A stretch of DNA of 64,000 nt, taken from positions 1-64,000 of the forward strand of contig JAWUZD010000012.1 of NCBI GenBank assembly GCA_034110465.1, read 5' to 3'. The translations under genes and the position numbers were made by a program. Position 1 is the first letter of the stretch, and every line of letters starts with the position of its first letter. The stretch comes from Aurantibacter sp034110465. GTDB lineage: Bacteria; Bacteroidota; Bacteroidia; Flavobacteriales; Flavobacteriaceae. The notes beneath the pieces were generated by a model, which worked only from the letters and a program-made list of their open reading frames with translations, ran no database searches and was not told where the DNA came from. Below, piece by piece: positions 50,182-59,703 of this stretch.

Positions 50182-50556
50182 TTAGAAAGGTAAATCGTCG
50201 TGATCTTCTTGTTTTAAATCCGTTGCTGGTTCAAAAGCCTGTGCAGGTGGAACTTCTGGCATACCTTGTGGTGCAGCCGCTTGTGCGCCTTCAATTCTCC
50301 AACCTTGCACAGAATTAAAATATTTAGTTTCTCCTTGTGGATTAACCCATTCTCTACCTCTTAAATTGATACTAACTTTTACGTCTTGTCCAACTTGGTA
50401 GTTGTTTAATAAATCTGTTTTATCTTGAACAAATTCCACTAAAATATGTTGTGGATACTGTTCTTCTGTCGTTACAACTAATTCTCTCTTTCTAAACCCA
50501 TTACTTCCAAAAGTTTGAGTTTCTCCAATCATTTTTACTTTTCCTTGTACTTCCAT
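50182..50556 (-). CDS. DUF3127 family OB-fold-like protein with SSB-type acidic tail
   Basis: A 124-residue protein typical of Bacteroidota. It begins with a beta-rich region (VQGKVKMIGETQTFGSNGFR) and has HILVEFVQDKTDLL and SINLRGREWVNPQGETKYF, consistent with an OB-like fold. The end is a disordered Pro/Glu-rich linker and then DHDDLPF. That last motif closely resembles the acidic C-terminal tip of single-stranded DNA-binding proteins. The tip would bind SSB-interacting partners; a role in DNA metabolism is inferred, not shown. It follows the flavin reductase gene on the same strand. Confidence 0.83.
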   Translation of the reverse strand: MEVQGKVKMIGETQTFGSNGFRKRELVVTTEEQYPQHILVEFVQDKTDLLNNYQVGQDVKVSINLRGREWVNPQGETKYFNSVQGWRIEGAQAAAPQGMPEVPPAQAFEPATDLKQEDHDDLPF

Positions 50557-50585
50557 TATATTCGTGTATTAGTATTCGTCTTAAT

Positions 50586-51428
50586 TTAAGATAACAATGC
50601 TAACCAAGCATTTTTAACGTCTTGATTTTCTAAAAAAGCTTTCGCTTTTTGGTGCTTTTCATCGTTATTTTTGAAGCTGCAATTAAAGGCTTTTATTTCA
50701 CTTTCCGAAGGTAAGTTTTCAACATTTGCTAACAATCCTAAATCGTTACCTGATAATATATTACTATTCCTTACATTCTCTGGTAAAGCATCTACGCCAA
50801 TTCCTAAAGTGGTAAGTGGTTTTGGTATTTCAAAGAAACCCGTTTTGGCTCTACTATAAAAACTTCCGCCTGCTCTAGAAACTAAATCTAGTTTGGTTTG
50901 ATCTATGCTTCCGTTTTCATCTAAAACAGCTTCATTTATATGCATTTTAACGACTTCGCATATAATTAAGTTTCCTGCGCCGCCTTCAGTTCCTAGTTTA
51001 ACAATCTCATTAACTTTACATTCCATTTGTACTGGACTTTCAGCAACTCTAAATGGTTTTACCTCATCGCTTTTAAGCATGGTTAAACCCGCTTTTTCAA
51101 ACTCGTTTACGCCTTGTCCATATTCTGTACTACTTAAAGACATTTGCTGTACAATATCATAATTAACCACATTAATAACTACTTCTTTTGTTAGTTCTGC
51201 ATTCTCTAGCGTATGTTTAGTTGTATTATCTCTAACACGTCTTGCTGGGGAAAATATTAAAATTGGCGGATTAGCACTAAACACATTAAAAAAGCTAAAT
51301 GGTGATAGGTTTGGGTTTCCATCTGCATCTATAGTACTTGCAAATGCAATTGGTCTTGGTGCTACGGCACTTAATAAATACCCGTGTAATTTAGCTGTAG
51401 TTAATTGGTTAGGCTTAAATGATTTCAT
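50586..51428 (-). CDS. Flavin reductase-like domain protein
   Basis: A 280-residue protein of the flavin reductase-like, FMN-binding group. The N-terminal domain has LLSAVAPRPIAFASTIDADG near 17-36, LSPFSFFNVFSANPPILIFS, and VVKMHINEAVLDENGS. Members of this length often act as NAD(P)H-flavin oxidoreductases or nitrilotriacetate monooxygenase component B-like proteins. The partner oxygenase is not in the window. It is co-directional with DUF3127 and closely spaced. Confidence 0.85.
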   Translation of the reverse strand: MKSFKPNQLTTAKLHGYLLSAVAPRPIAFASTIDADGNPNLSPFSFFNVFSANPPILIFSPARRVRDNTTKHTLENAELTKEVVINVVNYDIVQQMSLSSTEYGQGVNEFEKAGLTMLKSDEVKPFRVAESPVQMECKVNEIVKLGTEGGAGNLIICEVVKMHINEAVLDENGSIDQTKLDLVSRAGGSFYSRAKTGFFEIPKPLTTLGIGVDALPENVRNSNILSGNDLGLLANVENLPSESEIKAFNCSFKNNDEKHQKAKAFLENQDVKNAWLALLS

Positions 51429-51446
51429 TTTAAATGTCTTAGATCA

Positions 51447-51454
51447 CAAAGATA
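51447..51454 (-). promoter_or_regulatory. Putative -7 box of the flavin reductase operon
   Basis: CAAAGATA on the plus strand is TAtcTTTG on the minus strand, matching TAnnTTTG, 19 bases before the ATG. Confidence 0.5.
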
Positions 51455-51548
51455 ACAATTATTGAAGCCTTCTAAAAGCAATTTCTTAAGCTATAACACA
51501 ATATTATTAACAGTTTTGCATTATATTGATACCTAAAATTAATTTTTA

Positions 51549-52739
51549 ATGTTTGCTACTAATAGACAATTAATACGTTGGATTATAATTATAAGTTCTT
51601 TTGCTATAATTTCTTTAATTCTATGGAATACGTTCACATTTTTTCAGAAGTTCAAAGAAGAAGAACGTGCTAAAATGGAAATTTGGTCTAACGCACAAAA
51701 AATATTTTCTAGTGAAGAAGACAATCCTAATTTTGACTTTCTAGTGAAAATTTTAAATAGTAACACCACAACACCAATTTTAGTAATTAATGTTGATGGA
51801 AGTATTAGCAATTTTAATAATATTGATTTTAGTGGTAAAGATGTATCTAAATATGTAGAAAAAAACAAAAGTAAACTCATTCAACAATTTGAAACTGAAA
51901 ACACACCAATAGATATTTCTTACATAGATAATAATAATAATACGCAAGAACGTATAATGGTAAGTAAATTATATTATGGAAATGCACCACTACTTAACAA
52001 ATTAAAGTTTTACCCTTTAGCATTGCTTTTAATTATAGTGCTTTTTGCTGCTGTTGTGTTTTTCTTTTATAAGAGTTCTAAAACGGCTTCTCAAAATAAA
52101 TTATGGTCAGGAATGGCTAAAGAAACCGCCCATCAAATTGGAACTCCTTTAAGCTCGTTAATTGGCTGGATAGAAATCTTAAAAACTGAAAATGTAGATC
52201 CATCTTATATTATAGAAATGGAAAAAGACATAGACAGATTACAAACTATTACAGAACGTTTTAGTAAAATTGGCTCTATTCCTACATTAAAACCTTTAAA
52301 TATTGTTGAAGAAACCAGAACATCTTTTAACTACCTAACATCTAGGCTTTCTAAATTAGTTGATTTTAAATTAGAACTTCCTGAAGCAGAAATTATGGTT
52401 AATTTGAATCAGCAATTATTTAGCTGGACTATTGAGAATTTACTAAAAAATGGCGTAGACGCTATGAAAGGCAAAGGTCAGTTACATTTAAAATTATGGC
52501 AACTAGAAGATAATGTTTACATGACCGTTACAGATAGCGGCAAGGGAATTCCTAAAAATAAGTTTAAAACTATTTTTGAAACAGGTTATACTACTAAAAA
52601 ACGAGGTTGGGGTTTAGGGTTATCTTTAGCTAAACGTATTGTTGAAGAGTTCCATAATGGACAAATAAAAGTAGAACACTCGGAAATAGATAAAGGCACT
52701 ACTTTTAAAATGAGTTATAAATCTATAATCGGGATTTAA
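51549..52739 (+). CDS. Sensor histidine kinase
   Basis: A 396-residue membrane kinase. The first membrane segment is near residues 10-30 (WIIIISSFAIISLILWNTF) and the second near 156-172 (LALLLIIVLFAAVVFFFY), with a periplasmic sensor loop between. The dimerisation domain has the phospho-acceptor His in KETAHQIGTPLSSLIGWIE. The ATP-binding domain shows the N box LLKNGVDAMKG, DSGKGIPKNKF, and GWGLGLSLAKRIVEEF. No response regulator lies beside it, so it is an orphan here. The end overlaps the convergent HIT gene by 17 bases. Confidence 0.93.
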   Translation: MFATNRQLIRWIIIISSFAIISLILWNTFTFFQKFKEEERAKMEIWSNAQKIFSSEEDNPNFDFLVKILNSNTTTPILVINVDGSISNFNNIDFSGKDVSKYVEKNKSKLIQQFETENTPIDISYIDNNNNTQERIMVSKLYYGNAPLLNKLKFYPLALLLIIVLFAAVVFFFYKSSKTASQNKLWSGMAKETAHQIGTPLSSLIGWIEILKTENVDPSYIIEMEKDIDRLQTITERFSKIGSIPTLKPLNIVEETRTSFNYLTSRLSKLVDFKLELPEAEIMVNLNQQLFSWTIENLLKNGVDAMKGKGQLHLKLWQLEDNVYMTVTDSGKGIPKNKFKTIFETGYTTKKRGWGLGLSLAKRIVEEFHNGQIKVEHSEIDKGTTFKMSYKSIIGI

Positions 52740-53112
52740 TTGAAGCAGCAATAGTTTCAAATTCTTCAGATGATAATTCTGTTTTATTAACAAAACGCGC
52801 ATCTTCCATTGTTGTTAATGGTATTAAATGTACATGAGCATGTGGCACCTCTAATCCAATAACTGTCATTCCAACACGTTTACAATCTATAGCTTTTTCA
52901 ATTGCAATTGCTACTTTTCTAGAAAACTTAAGAAGCTCTATATAAGGTCCTTCTTCTAAATCAAAAATTTTATCTACTTCTTTTTTTGGAATACAAAGTG
53001 TATGTCCTTTAGCATTAGGATTTATATCTAAAAAGGCTAAAAAATCATCTGTCTCTGCTACTTTATATGATGGAATTTCGCCAGAAATAATTTTAGTAAA
53101 AATAGAAGCCAT
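52723..53112 (-). CDS. HIT family nucleotide hydrolase
   Basis: A 129-residue cytosolic protein of the Hint/HIT family. It begins SIFTKIISGEIPSYKVAETD and contains the catalytic triad motif VPHAHVHLIPL near residues 96-106. Members hydrolyse adenosine phosphoramidates or related nucleotides. It follows greA on the same strand after a 33-base gap, a common pairing in Bacteroidota. Confidence 0.93.
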   Translation of the reverse strand: MASIFTKIISGEIPSYKVAETDDFLAFLDINPNAKGHTLCIPKKEVDKIFDLEEGPYIELLKFSRKVAIAIEKAIDCKRVGMTVIGLEVPHAHVHLIPLTTMEDARFVNKTELSSEEFETIAASIKSRL

Positions 53113-53145
53113 AACTAAAAGAGTTTTAAAATGAATTGAATTAGA

Positions 53146-53619
53146 TTATCTAGAGATTTCTATAATGTCAAATTTTATAATTCCGCTTGGAACACTAATT
53201 TCTGCAACATCGCCAACACTTTTCCCTAGTAAACCTTTACCAATTGGAGAGTTTACAGACAGTTTTCCTGTTGCTAAATTTGCTTCTCCATCCGCTACCA
53301 ATGTGTAAACCATTTCCATTCCGTTGGTCTGGTTTTTAATTTTCACTTTAGAAAGCACTAAAGCTTTACTCATATCTAATTGAGATTCATCTATAATTCT
53401 AGCTCCTGCTAAAGCGTCTTCTAATTTTGCAATACGCATCTCTAACATTCCTTGTGCCTCTTTAGCAGCATCATATTCAGCATTTTCACTTAAATCCCCT
53501 TTATCTCTTGCTTCGGCAATAGCTCTAGATGCTTTTACTCGTTCTACATCTTTAAGTTCTCTAAGCTCAGTTCTCAATCTTTTCAATCCTTCAGGTGTAT
53601 AATAAGATACTTTACTCAT
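53146..53619 (-). CDS. greA: Transcription elongation factor GreA
   Basis: Rescues backtracked RNA polymerase by stimulating transcript cleavage. The 157 residues show the N-terminal coiled coil (LKRLRTELRELKDVERVKAS) with the acidic-tip region LSENAEYDAAKEAQGMLE. The C-terminal FKBP-like domain has SPIGKGLLGKSVGDVAEI. Length and layout are standard. It is upstream of the HIT gene on the minus strand. Confidence 0.95.
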   Translation of the reverse strand: MSKVSYYTPEGLKRLRTELRELKDVERVKASRAIAEARDKGDLSENAEYDAAKEAQGMLEMRIAKLEDALAGARIIDESQLDMSKALVLSKVKIKNQTNGMEMVYTLVADGEANLATGKLSVNSPIGKGLLGKSVGDVAEISVPSGIIKFDIIEISR

Positions 53620-53699
53620 AATGTTTTCGTTTATTAAATAACTAAATTACTAAGTAACCTTAGTAAATAAAAAAACCCCGTTTGCACGAGATTGTAATA

Positions 53700-53707
53700 C
53701 AAATATA
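53700..53707 (-). promoter_or_regulatory. Putative -7 box of greA-HIT
   Basis: CAAATATA on the plus strand is TAtaTTTG on the minus strand, matching TAnnTTTG, about 81 bases before the greA ATG. Confidence 0.45.
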
Positions 53708-53758
53708 TAAAATGAAAACAGTTTTTGTATTACATTGCACTAAAAAATAAGTCTACTG

Positions 53759-54208
53759 ATGAAATATTTTATACTAATATCACTAATTACTCTAACTACT
53801 TTTAGCTGTAAAAAAGATGATGATATTGCTCTTCAAAACAATCCATTTATACCCAATCTTGCTTTTGATACACAAACTTTAATAAATACAGATTTACCAC
53901 AATATAATGATCTTCAATTCCCTGGAAATCACATTACACTTAATAACAATTACGGATTAAATGGTGTGGTTGTTTATTATGCTGGTGGCACAAACTATAG
54001 CGCTTTTGAGCTTACCGATCCTAGCCACGCAGTATCAACTTGCTCAAAACTTACTATTGAAGGCGTTGTAGCGACTTGTAGTTGTGATGATTCTAAAGAG
54101 TTTGAAATTCTTTCTGGTCAACCCTATGGAGGAACAATATCTCAATACACTTTAAAACGCTATTTTGTAGACGTAAATGGAAGTGTTATTAGAGTCTATA
54201 ATAACTAA
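53759..54208 (+). CDS. Lipoprotein with degenerate Rieske-like pattern
   Basis: A 149-residue predicted lipoprotein (MKYFILISLITLTTFSC, lipobox TFSC). The mature part has YNDLQFPGNHITLNNNYGLN and VVVYYAGGTNYSAFELTDP, then CSKLTIEGVVATCSCDDSKE and SGQPYGGTISQYTLKRYFV. This order resembles a Rieske ferredoxin domain, but the CxH and CxxH iron-sulfur ligands are incomplete (only cysteines are kept), so binding of a normal [2Fe-2S] cluster is doubtful. Similar small lipoproteins occur across Flavobacteriia. Function is unknown. Confidence 0.7.
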   Translation: MKYFILISLITLTTFSCKKDDDIALQNNPFIPNLAFDTQTLINTDLPQYNDLQFPGNHITLNNNYGLNGVVVYYAGGTNYSAFELTDPSHAVSTCSKLTIEGVVATCSCDDSKEFEILSGQPYGGTISQYTLKRYFVDVNGSVIRVYNN

Positions 54209-54238
54209 AAAAGCACAGTGTAAAACTGTGCCTTTTAA
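54206..54238. terminator. Intrinsic terminator between convergent genes
   Basis: GCACAGT pairs with ACTGTGC, extended by AAAA and TTTT with one bulged base. It directly follows the Rieske-like lipoprotein stop. Confidence 0.78.
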
Positions 54239-54262
54239 GTTAAATTATGATTTATTTGATAC

Positions 54263-57200
54263 CTATTGAATAAGTATCTTTTTTACTGTCTTTTTATTTC
54301 CTGATTGGATTTGTAATAAATACATTCCAGACTGGACAGTTGTTAAATTAACCTCAGTTTTTAAACTAATATTTGGCGTGTTAGTAGAATTATAAATTGC
54401 TCTACCTCTTACATCAAAAACTGTTATCTTAAATTCTGATGAAATTGTATTTGCATAAGACACAAAGAAACTACCATTGTTAGGATTAGGGTAAACACTA
54501 AAATTAGAATTATCAAATTCATTAGTTGATAATGAATTTGTAACTATTACTGTAAATCTTCCACTTCTGCATCAAAAATATCTTGTGATGGATCAGGCCC
54601 GTTATCATCACAAGCTCCTGGTTTAGAATCCCATTGTGTAGAAACTCTCATTATTGTAGCTCCAAGTACTGCATTCGCAGGAACTGTTACAGATACAGGA
54701 GATAAACTTGTTAATCCATTAGTAACGTTCTGCGCTCCTCCAAGATAATATTCTTCTGAAGCCTCTAGAACGCAATTTTGATTCCAATCTATCCATACTG
54801 CTGTTTCTAAAGGAAAATCTCCATCTGTATTTACTCTAACCGATAAATTATGCATCTCATTCAATTCCACTTCTGTTACTGTAATAGAACTTGGATCTGC
54901 ACCTGTGTAATCACTATAACCTGCTGGTTTTGCAGACGGGTTATTTATTGTTGCAAACACAACTCTTGTTGTACTAGTATCATAAAGCATATTACCCACA
55001 GAAGAACAAATCCCATCTATTTTTGTTAAATCAACCTGATTTGTTCTTACAGTAGAAGCTGTACTTGTCATTGTAATAGTAGATGTTCCAGCAGCAACAC
55101 CAGACATACCTGTTATTTCCATAGTAACTAATCCACTACTTGTTCTTGATGTTGGTGTAAATGTAACATTAGTTCCTCCTGGCTGTCCCGACGCACCAAA
55201 TGTTGTGTTTTCATTATATCCATTTACAGCATCAAAATTAAATTCAAATTGCACACTATCTTCTGAACAAATTGTTTTCCCAGAAGAAACACTGTTTACA
55301 ACATAAATAGGAGCATTTGATATTTCAAACTCAGGTGTTACTGAATAAAATATATTATCGTTAGCTTCTACTAAAACACGAACCATAGAGCCTAATGTTA
55401 AGGCAGGAACAGAAATATCTTCAGAACCATCGTTTGCTGTAGCAACTGCTAAATCTGTAAAGGTAACTCCATTATCTGTTGATATTTTAATATTTACTGA
55501 TTGGCAGTTTATTGTCCCATTAGTTGTTGCTCCAATATTCCATGTTAAAGTTTGAGTAGAACTTGGAGCCCAAGCTGCTGGAGTATTTACGGTAAAAGGA
55601 TCTACATCTTCTACAGTAACTGTCATTAAATCTGCATGTGTTTGACCAATTCCATTAGCAAAACCACTACCATTATCTCTCACTAATAAAGCAAAATCCA
55701 TTGTTCTAGCTACAGAAGGTGTTACTTCCCAAGTTGGTGTTAAATTACCTGCTAATACATTATTAAATGTTGGCATATATCTATCCGAAGATGCTGTTGG
55801 TAAAATTGAACGATAAAGCGGTCCTGAAGTCCAAGTTGATTCTGGAGTTCCATCTCCTGGCGCACGTTCTGGATCATTTTGAGACCAATTATAAGTTAGT
55901 GTTCCTAGTCCATCTGGATCTGTAGCAGAACCTTTTAATACATAAGCGGTACTTTTAGGTATACTAAAATCTGAACCCGCATTTGCTACTGGAGGCTGAT
56001 TTATTAATCCCATTTGTGCTGCGCAATCGCTATTTCCTCCTGGTTGTATATTTGTCGATATATCTCTAATATTTACATAGTTAAAGTGCGCATCACTATT
56101 CCCTTGAACGTTAGTCGCACAAATTCCTGCATAACCCATTATTGAACTTCCCGAAGCTGGTTCAACTTCTGTAGAACCATTACCTGAACGACTACATGTA
56201 TTCATTGTGTAATATCCATCTAATTGATGCCCCATTTCGTGAGCAACATAATCAATATCAAAAGGATCTCCTGTAGGATTAGCTCTTCCTGTATAACCTC
56301 TTCCTTTTTGATTTCCAGTATAAGGTGCTGCGCCATCTAAACATACACAACCTAAACAACCTGCACTTCCACCACCAGAAGTATTAAAATTATGTCCAAT
56401 ATCATAAAGACTTTCATCATTTAAAGTTGTAGAGATTGTTCTTTGAGTTTGTGTGTTAAATTCTCCGTTCCAAGGATCTGTTGCTCCATTATAATAGATT
56501 AATTCATCGTTTCTAGCAATAAACACTAAAGTAATTGCTAAATCACGCTCATAGACTTCGTTTACTCTATTTACAGTAATTGCCATTTGCGCTTGAATAT
56601 TAGCTTTCTTTTGAGCATCTGAACCTGTTCCATCAAAGATTGCTCCATATTCTCCATTACAAGTTTGAGCTAATCTAAAAGTTCTTAGAACTTGATCATT
56701 AATATCTGCTCTAAAACTAGAAGTATCATTCTCTAAAGATTTTAATCTTACACCATCTTCTGTTAGACATTCAAATTGTTGTGTGTCTTGACCTAAAGCA
56801 ACTCTATCATAAACCATATAAGCAGAATTATTTGCTGTATAAGGATCTATATATGTTGAACTATATTTTCCAGATAATTTAATAGTATTTAACCCAAATT
56901 GAGTTACACTAAAACGCATTGTAGCAGTAGGGTCATCTATTCCTGTAGCTTTATACGTTTTAATCATTGGGAATTTTGCTGCCAGCTCTGCCTCCATTAT
57001 AGGTGCTTCAGCAATTCTAAAACGTTCTAATTCACCATTTGCATTTGGAAAATCAATAATTAAATTTGAAATTCCTGCATTTGCTCCTCTTAAAGGTGCG
57101 TTTATTAAAGCTTGTTTTAAGGCATCCATATTTAAAGTAAAAACTTCAAATTTACTTGGATGAGAAGCTCTAAATTTCAATTCTTCGTTTTGAAATTTTT

Positions 57201-57300
57201 CTTTTGTGGTTTTCTGCCAAAACTGTCCTGAGTAATCTTGGGCAAGACTAACATTAAAACAAAACAGGGCTGAAATCAACCAAAATGTCATTTTTTTCAT
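54263..57300 (-). pseudogene. Reprolysin-like secreted metalloprotease with GEVED and T9SS domains, frameshifted
   Basis: The main frame (57300 to 54547) gives 917 residues: signal MKKMTFWLISALFCFNVSLAQ, propeptide, reprolysin-type domain with HEMGHQLDGYY near 354-364 and the Met-turn SSIMGYAGIC, then Ig-like parts and a GEVED domain ending DAEVEDLQ-stop. In the -1 frame the sequence continues as FTVIVTNSLSTNEFDNSNFS and YPNPNNGSFFVS, ending GMYLLQIQSGNKKTVKKILI, a complete T9SS type A sorting domain (to 54263). One missing T in the run at 54554-54556 explains both; the restored gene would be about 1012 residues. The usual third zinc ligand His at position 11 of HExxHxxGxxH is Tyr here. This is either a decaying gene or one with a sequencing error. 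Confidence 0.85.
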
Positions 57301-57389
57301 AATATTAAGTAGATTAAGTTAAATATTTCTTAAAAAAACATAAAGCAAAATAGGGTTAAAAAAAATCATTTTAATTAATAATACTTTTT

Positions 57390-57397
57390 TACTTTTG
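57390..57397 (+). promoter_or_regulatory. Putative -7 box of ribF
   Basis: TACTTTTG matches TAnnTTTG and lies 16 bases before the TTG start, implying a leader of only about 10 bases. Confidence 0.5.
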
Positions 57398-57413
57398 CTT
57401 TAAACTATTTTAT

Positions 57414-58331
57414 TTGAAGTTTAATACTAAAATACCACAACCTTCGGTAGTTACTATTGGTACTTTTGATGGTGTTCATTTTGGACATCAAAAAATTATT
57501 AGTAGAGTAATTTCTGTTGCTAAGCACCAAGACTTAACTTCGGTTTTATTAACTTTCTTTCCACATCCAAGAATGGTTTTACAGAAAGACGCAGATATAA
57601 AACTAATAAATACTTTAGTCGAAAAAGAAGCTATTTTAAAAAAATTAGGATTAACGAATTTAGTAGTTAACAAGTTTACCAAAGAATTTTCTAGATTAAC
57701 AGCAGAAGAATTTGTTGAAGAAATTTTAGTAAAACAACTTAACGCTAAACACGTTATTATTGGTTACGACCATCATTTTGGAAGAAACAGAAGTGCTAAC
57801 ATAACTGATTTAAAACGTTTTGGAGAACAATTTAACTTTACCGTTGAGGAAATTTCAGCTCAAGATATTAACGAAGTTGCTGTAAGTTCTACAAAAATTA
57901 GAACAGCACTTTTAGAAGGCGATATTGATATTGCAAATCAATACTTAGACTACAATTTTATGCTTAGCGGAAAAGTAGTTAAAGGAAAAGGTATTGGTAA
58001 AACCATACAATTCCCAACTGCTAATATTAAAATTTCTGAAACTTATAAGTTAATTCCTAAAGATGGTGTTTATGTGGTGAAATCAATCATTAACAACACA
58101 ACTGTTTTTGGAATGATGAATATAGGAAACAACCCAACAGTTAACGGTACATCTAAAAGTATAGAGGTTCATTTTTTTGATTTAAATGAAGATTTATACG
58201 ATACAAATCTAACTATAGAAATTTTAAAACGTTTAAGAGACGAAAAAAAATACGAATCTATTGATGCTCTCAAAGCACAATTAAAAAAAGATAAAATAAC
58301 TTCTAAAGCATTTATTGAAAATGCTGAATAA
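57414..58331 (+). CDS. ribF: Bifunctional riboflavin kinase/FAD synthetase
   Basis: Makes FMN and then FAD from riboflavin. The 305 residues have the FAD synthetase domain first, with VVTIGTFDGVHFGHQKIISR (HxGH-type motif) near 13-32 and HVIIGYDHHFGRNRSANI near 113-130. The riboflavin kinase domain follows, with GKGIGKTIQFPTANIKI near 194-210. The start is TTG at 57414; the in-frame codons upstream do not offer a better ATG and the N-terminus fits the family. It overlaps the HTTM gene by 11 bases. Confidence 0.95.
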   Translation: MKFNTKIPQPSVVTIGTFDGVHFGHQKIISRVISVAKHQDLTSVLLTFFPHPRMVLQKDADIKLINTLVEKEAILKKLGLTNLVVNKFTKEFSRLTAEEFVEEILVKQLNAKHVIIGYDHHFGRNRSANITDLKRFGEQFNFTVEEISAQDINEVAVSSTKIRTALLEGDIDIANQYLDYNFMLSGKVVKGKGIGKTIQFPTANIKISETYKLIPKDGVYVVKSIINNTTVFGMMNIGNNPTVNGTSKSIEVHFFDLNEDLYDTNLTIEILKRLRDEKKYESIDALKAQLKKDKITSKAFIENAE

Positions 58332-59637
58332 GTTCTTATTTAAACATGTAGATAATTCGTCTCTAATTGTATTTAGAGTCATTTTTGGATTACTATGCTT
58401 TTTAGAATCCGTTGGTGCCATTTTTACTGGCTGGGTAAAAAAAACGTTAATAGATCCTGAATTTACTTTTAATTTTATTGGATTAGATTTTTTGCAACCT
58501 CTACCAGGAAATTGGATGTATGTCTACTATGTAATTATGGGTCTTTTTGGGCTTGGTATTATGTTAGGCTACAAATACAGACTTAGTATTATTACCTTTA
58601 CAATTATGTGGTCTGCTACTTATTTTATGCAGAAAGCATCTTATAACAACCATTATTACCTACTTATATTGTTATGTGGAATTATGGCTATTCTTCCGCC
58701 TCATAAATACGCATCTTTAGATGTTAAATTTAAACCGAGCCTAAAGTCTATTTCTATGCCAAGTTGGTGTAAATGGATTTTTGTAATTCAGTTGTTTATA
58801 GTTTACACGTATGCTTCTGTTGCTAAACTATATCCAGATTGGTTAGATTTAACTATGCCTAAACTATTAATGGAAAGCAAAAGAAATTATCCTATTATTG
58901 GTGAGTTTCTTCAAAACGATTTTATGCCTTACTTGGTTGGATATGGTGGTATTTTATATGATGGATTAATTATCCCATTACTATTATTTAAACCAACTCG
59001 GAAACTTGCCTTTTATGGGTCGCTGTTTTTTCATTTATTTAATTCTATTGTATTTCAAGTTGGTATATTTCCTTTTCTAGCTTTAGCTTTTAGTTTATTC
59101 TTTTTTGAGTCTGAAAAAATCAGAAACTTATTCCTAAAAAAGAAACCCCTTTATACAGGAGGCGAAATTTTTGTAAAATCCTACAAACCGCTTTTAGTTA
59201 GTTTGGGAATAGTTTATTTTACCATACAAGTGGCACTTCCAATAAGACATCATTTTATTCAAGATAATGTGTTGTGGACCGAAGAAGGACACAGATTATC
59301 ATGGCGAATGATGTTACGCTCCAAACAAGGCGCTACGTTCTATAAAATAAAAAATCACACTAAAGACTCAATTTTTAGAGTAAATTTAGATGATTATCTT
59401 ACAAAAAAGCAACAACGTTTAGCAACTACAAAACCAGATATTATGTGGCAATTTAGCCAACGCCTAAAGAAAGAATACAAACGGAAAGGCGATTCTATTT
59501 CGGTTTATATAAATAGCTCTTTAAGTGTTAACGGAAAAAGTTACAAGAAATTCACCAATCCAAATGTGGATATTGCTAATCAAGAATGGAACTATTTTGG
59601 ACATACTAAATGGTTATTGCCGTATAACACCAATTAA
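58321..59637 (+). CDS. HTTM domain membrane protein (vitamin K-dependent gamma-carboxylase-like)
   Basis: A protein of about 438 residues with the HTTM layout of four or more helices joined to a C-terminal beta region. Membrane segments include SSLIVFRVIFGLLCFLESVG, MYVYYVIMGLFGLGIMLGY, HYYLLILLCGIMAILPPHKY and WIFVIQLFIVYTYASVAKLY. ALPIRHHFIQDNVLWTEEGH and LSWRMMLRSKQG are conserved in bacterial VKGC-like proteins. Their activity in bacteria is unclear. I chose the ATG at 58321 inside the ribF end; an in-frame TTG at 58315 is less likely. It is probably co-translated with ribF. Confidence 0.86.
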   Translation: MLNKFLFKHVDNSSLIVFRVIFGLLCFLESVGAIFTGWVKKTLIDPEFTFNFIGLDFLQPLPGNWMYVYYVIMGLFGLGIMLGYKYRLSIITFTIMWSATYFMQKASYNNHYYLLILLCGIMAILPPHKYASLDVKFKPSLKSISMPSWCKWIFVIQLFIVYTYASVAKLYPDWLDLTMPKLLMESKRNYPIIGEFLQNDFMPYLVGYGGILYDGLIIPLLLFKPTRKLAFYGSLFFHLFNSIVFQVGIFPFLALAFSLFFFESEKIRNLFLKKKPLYTGGEIFVKSYKPLLVSLGIVYFTIQVALPIRHHFIQDNVLWTEEGHRLSWRMMLRSKQGATFYKIKNHTKDSIFRVNLDDYLTKKQQRLATTKPDIMWQFSQRLKKEYKRKGDSISVYINSSLSVNGKSYKKFTNPNVDIANQEWNYFGHTKWLLPYNTN

Positions 59638-59703
59638 ATTAGAGAATTAATATTTCTAAACACAAAAATCTTACTATTTTTACACCATAATAACTAAACA
59701 CAC

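Noticed and set aside
54547..54560. Programmed ribosomal frameshift in the metalloprotease gene
   Set aside because: The shift needed is -1, but the local sequence GAA GAT TTA CAG has no X-XXY-YYZ slippery site and no clear downstream RNA stem.
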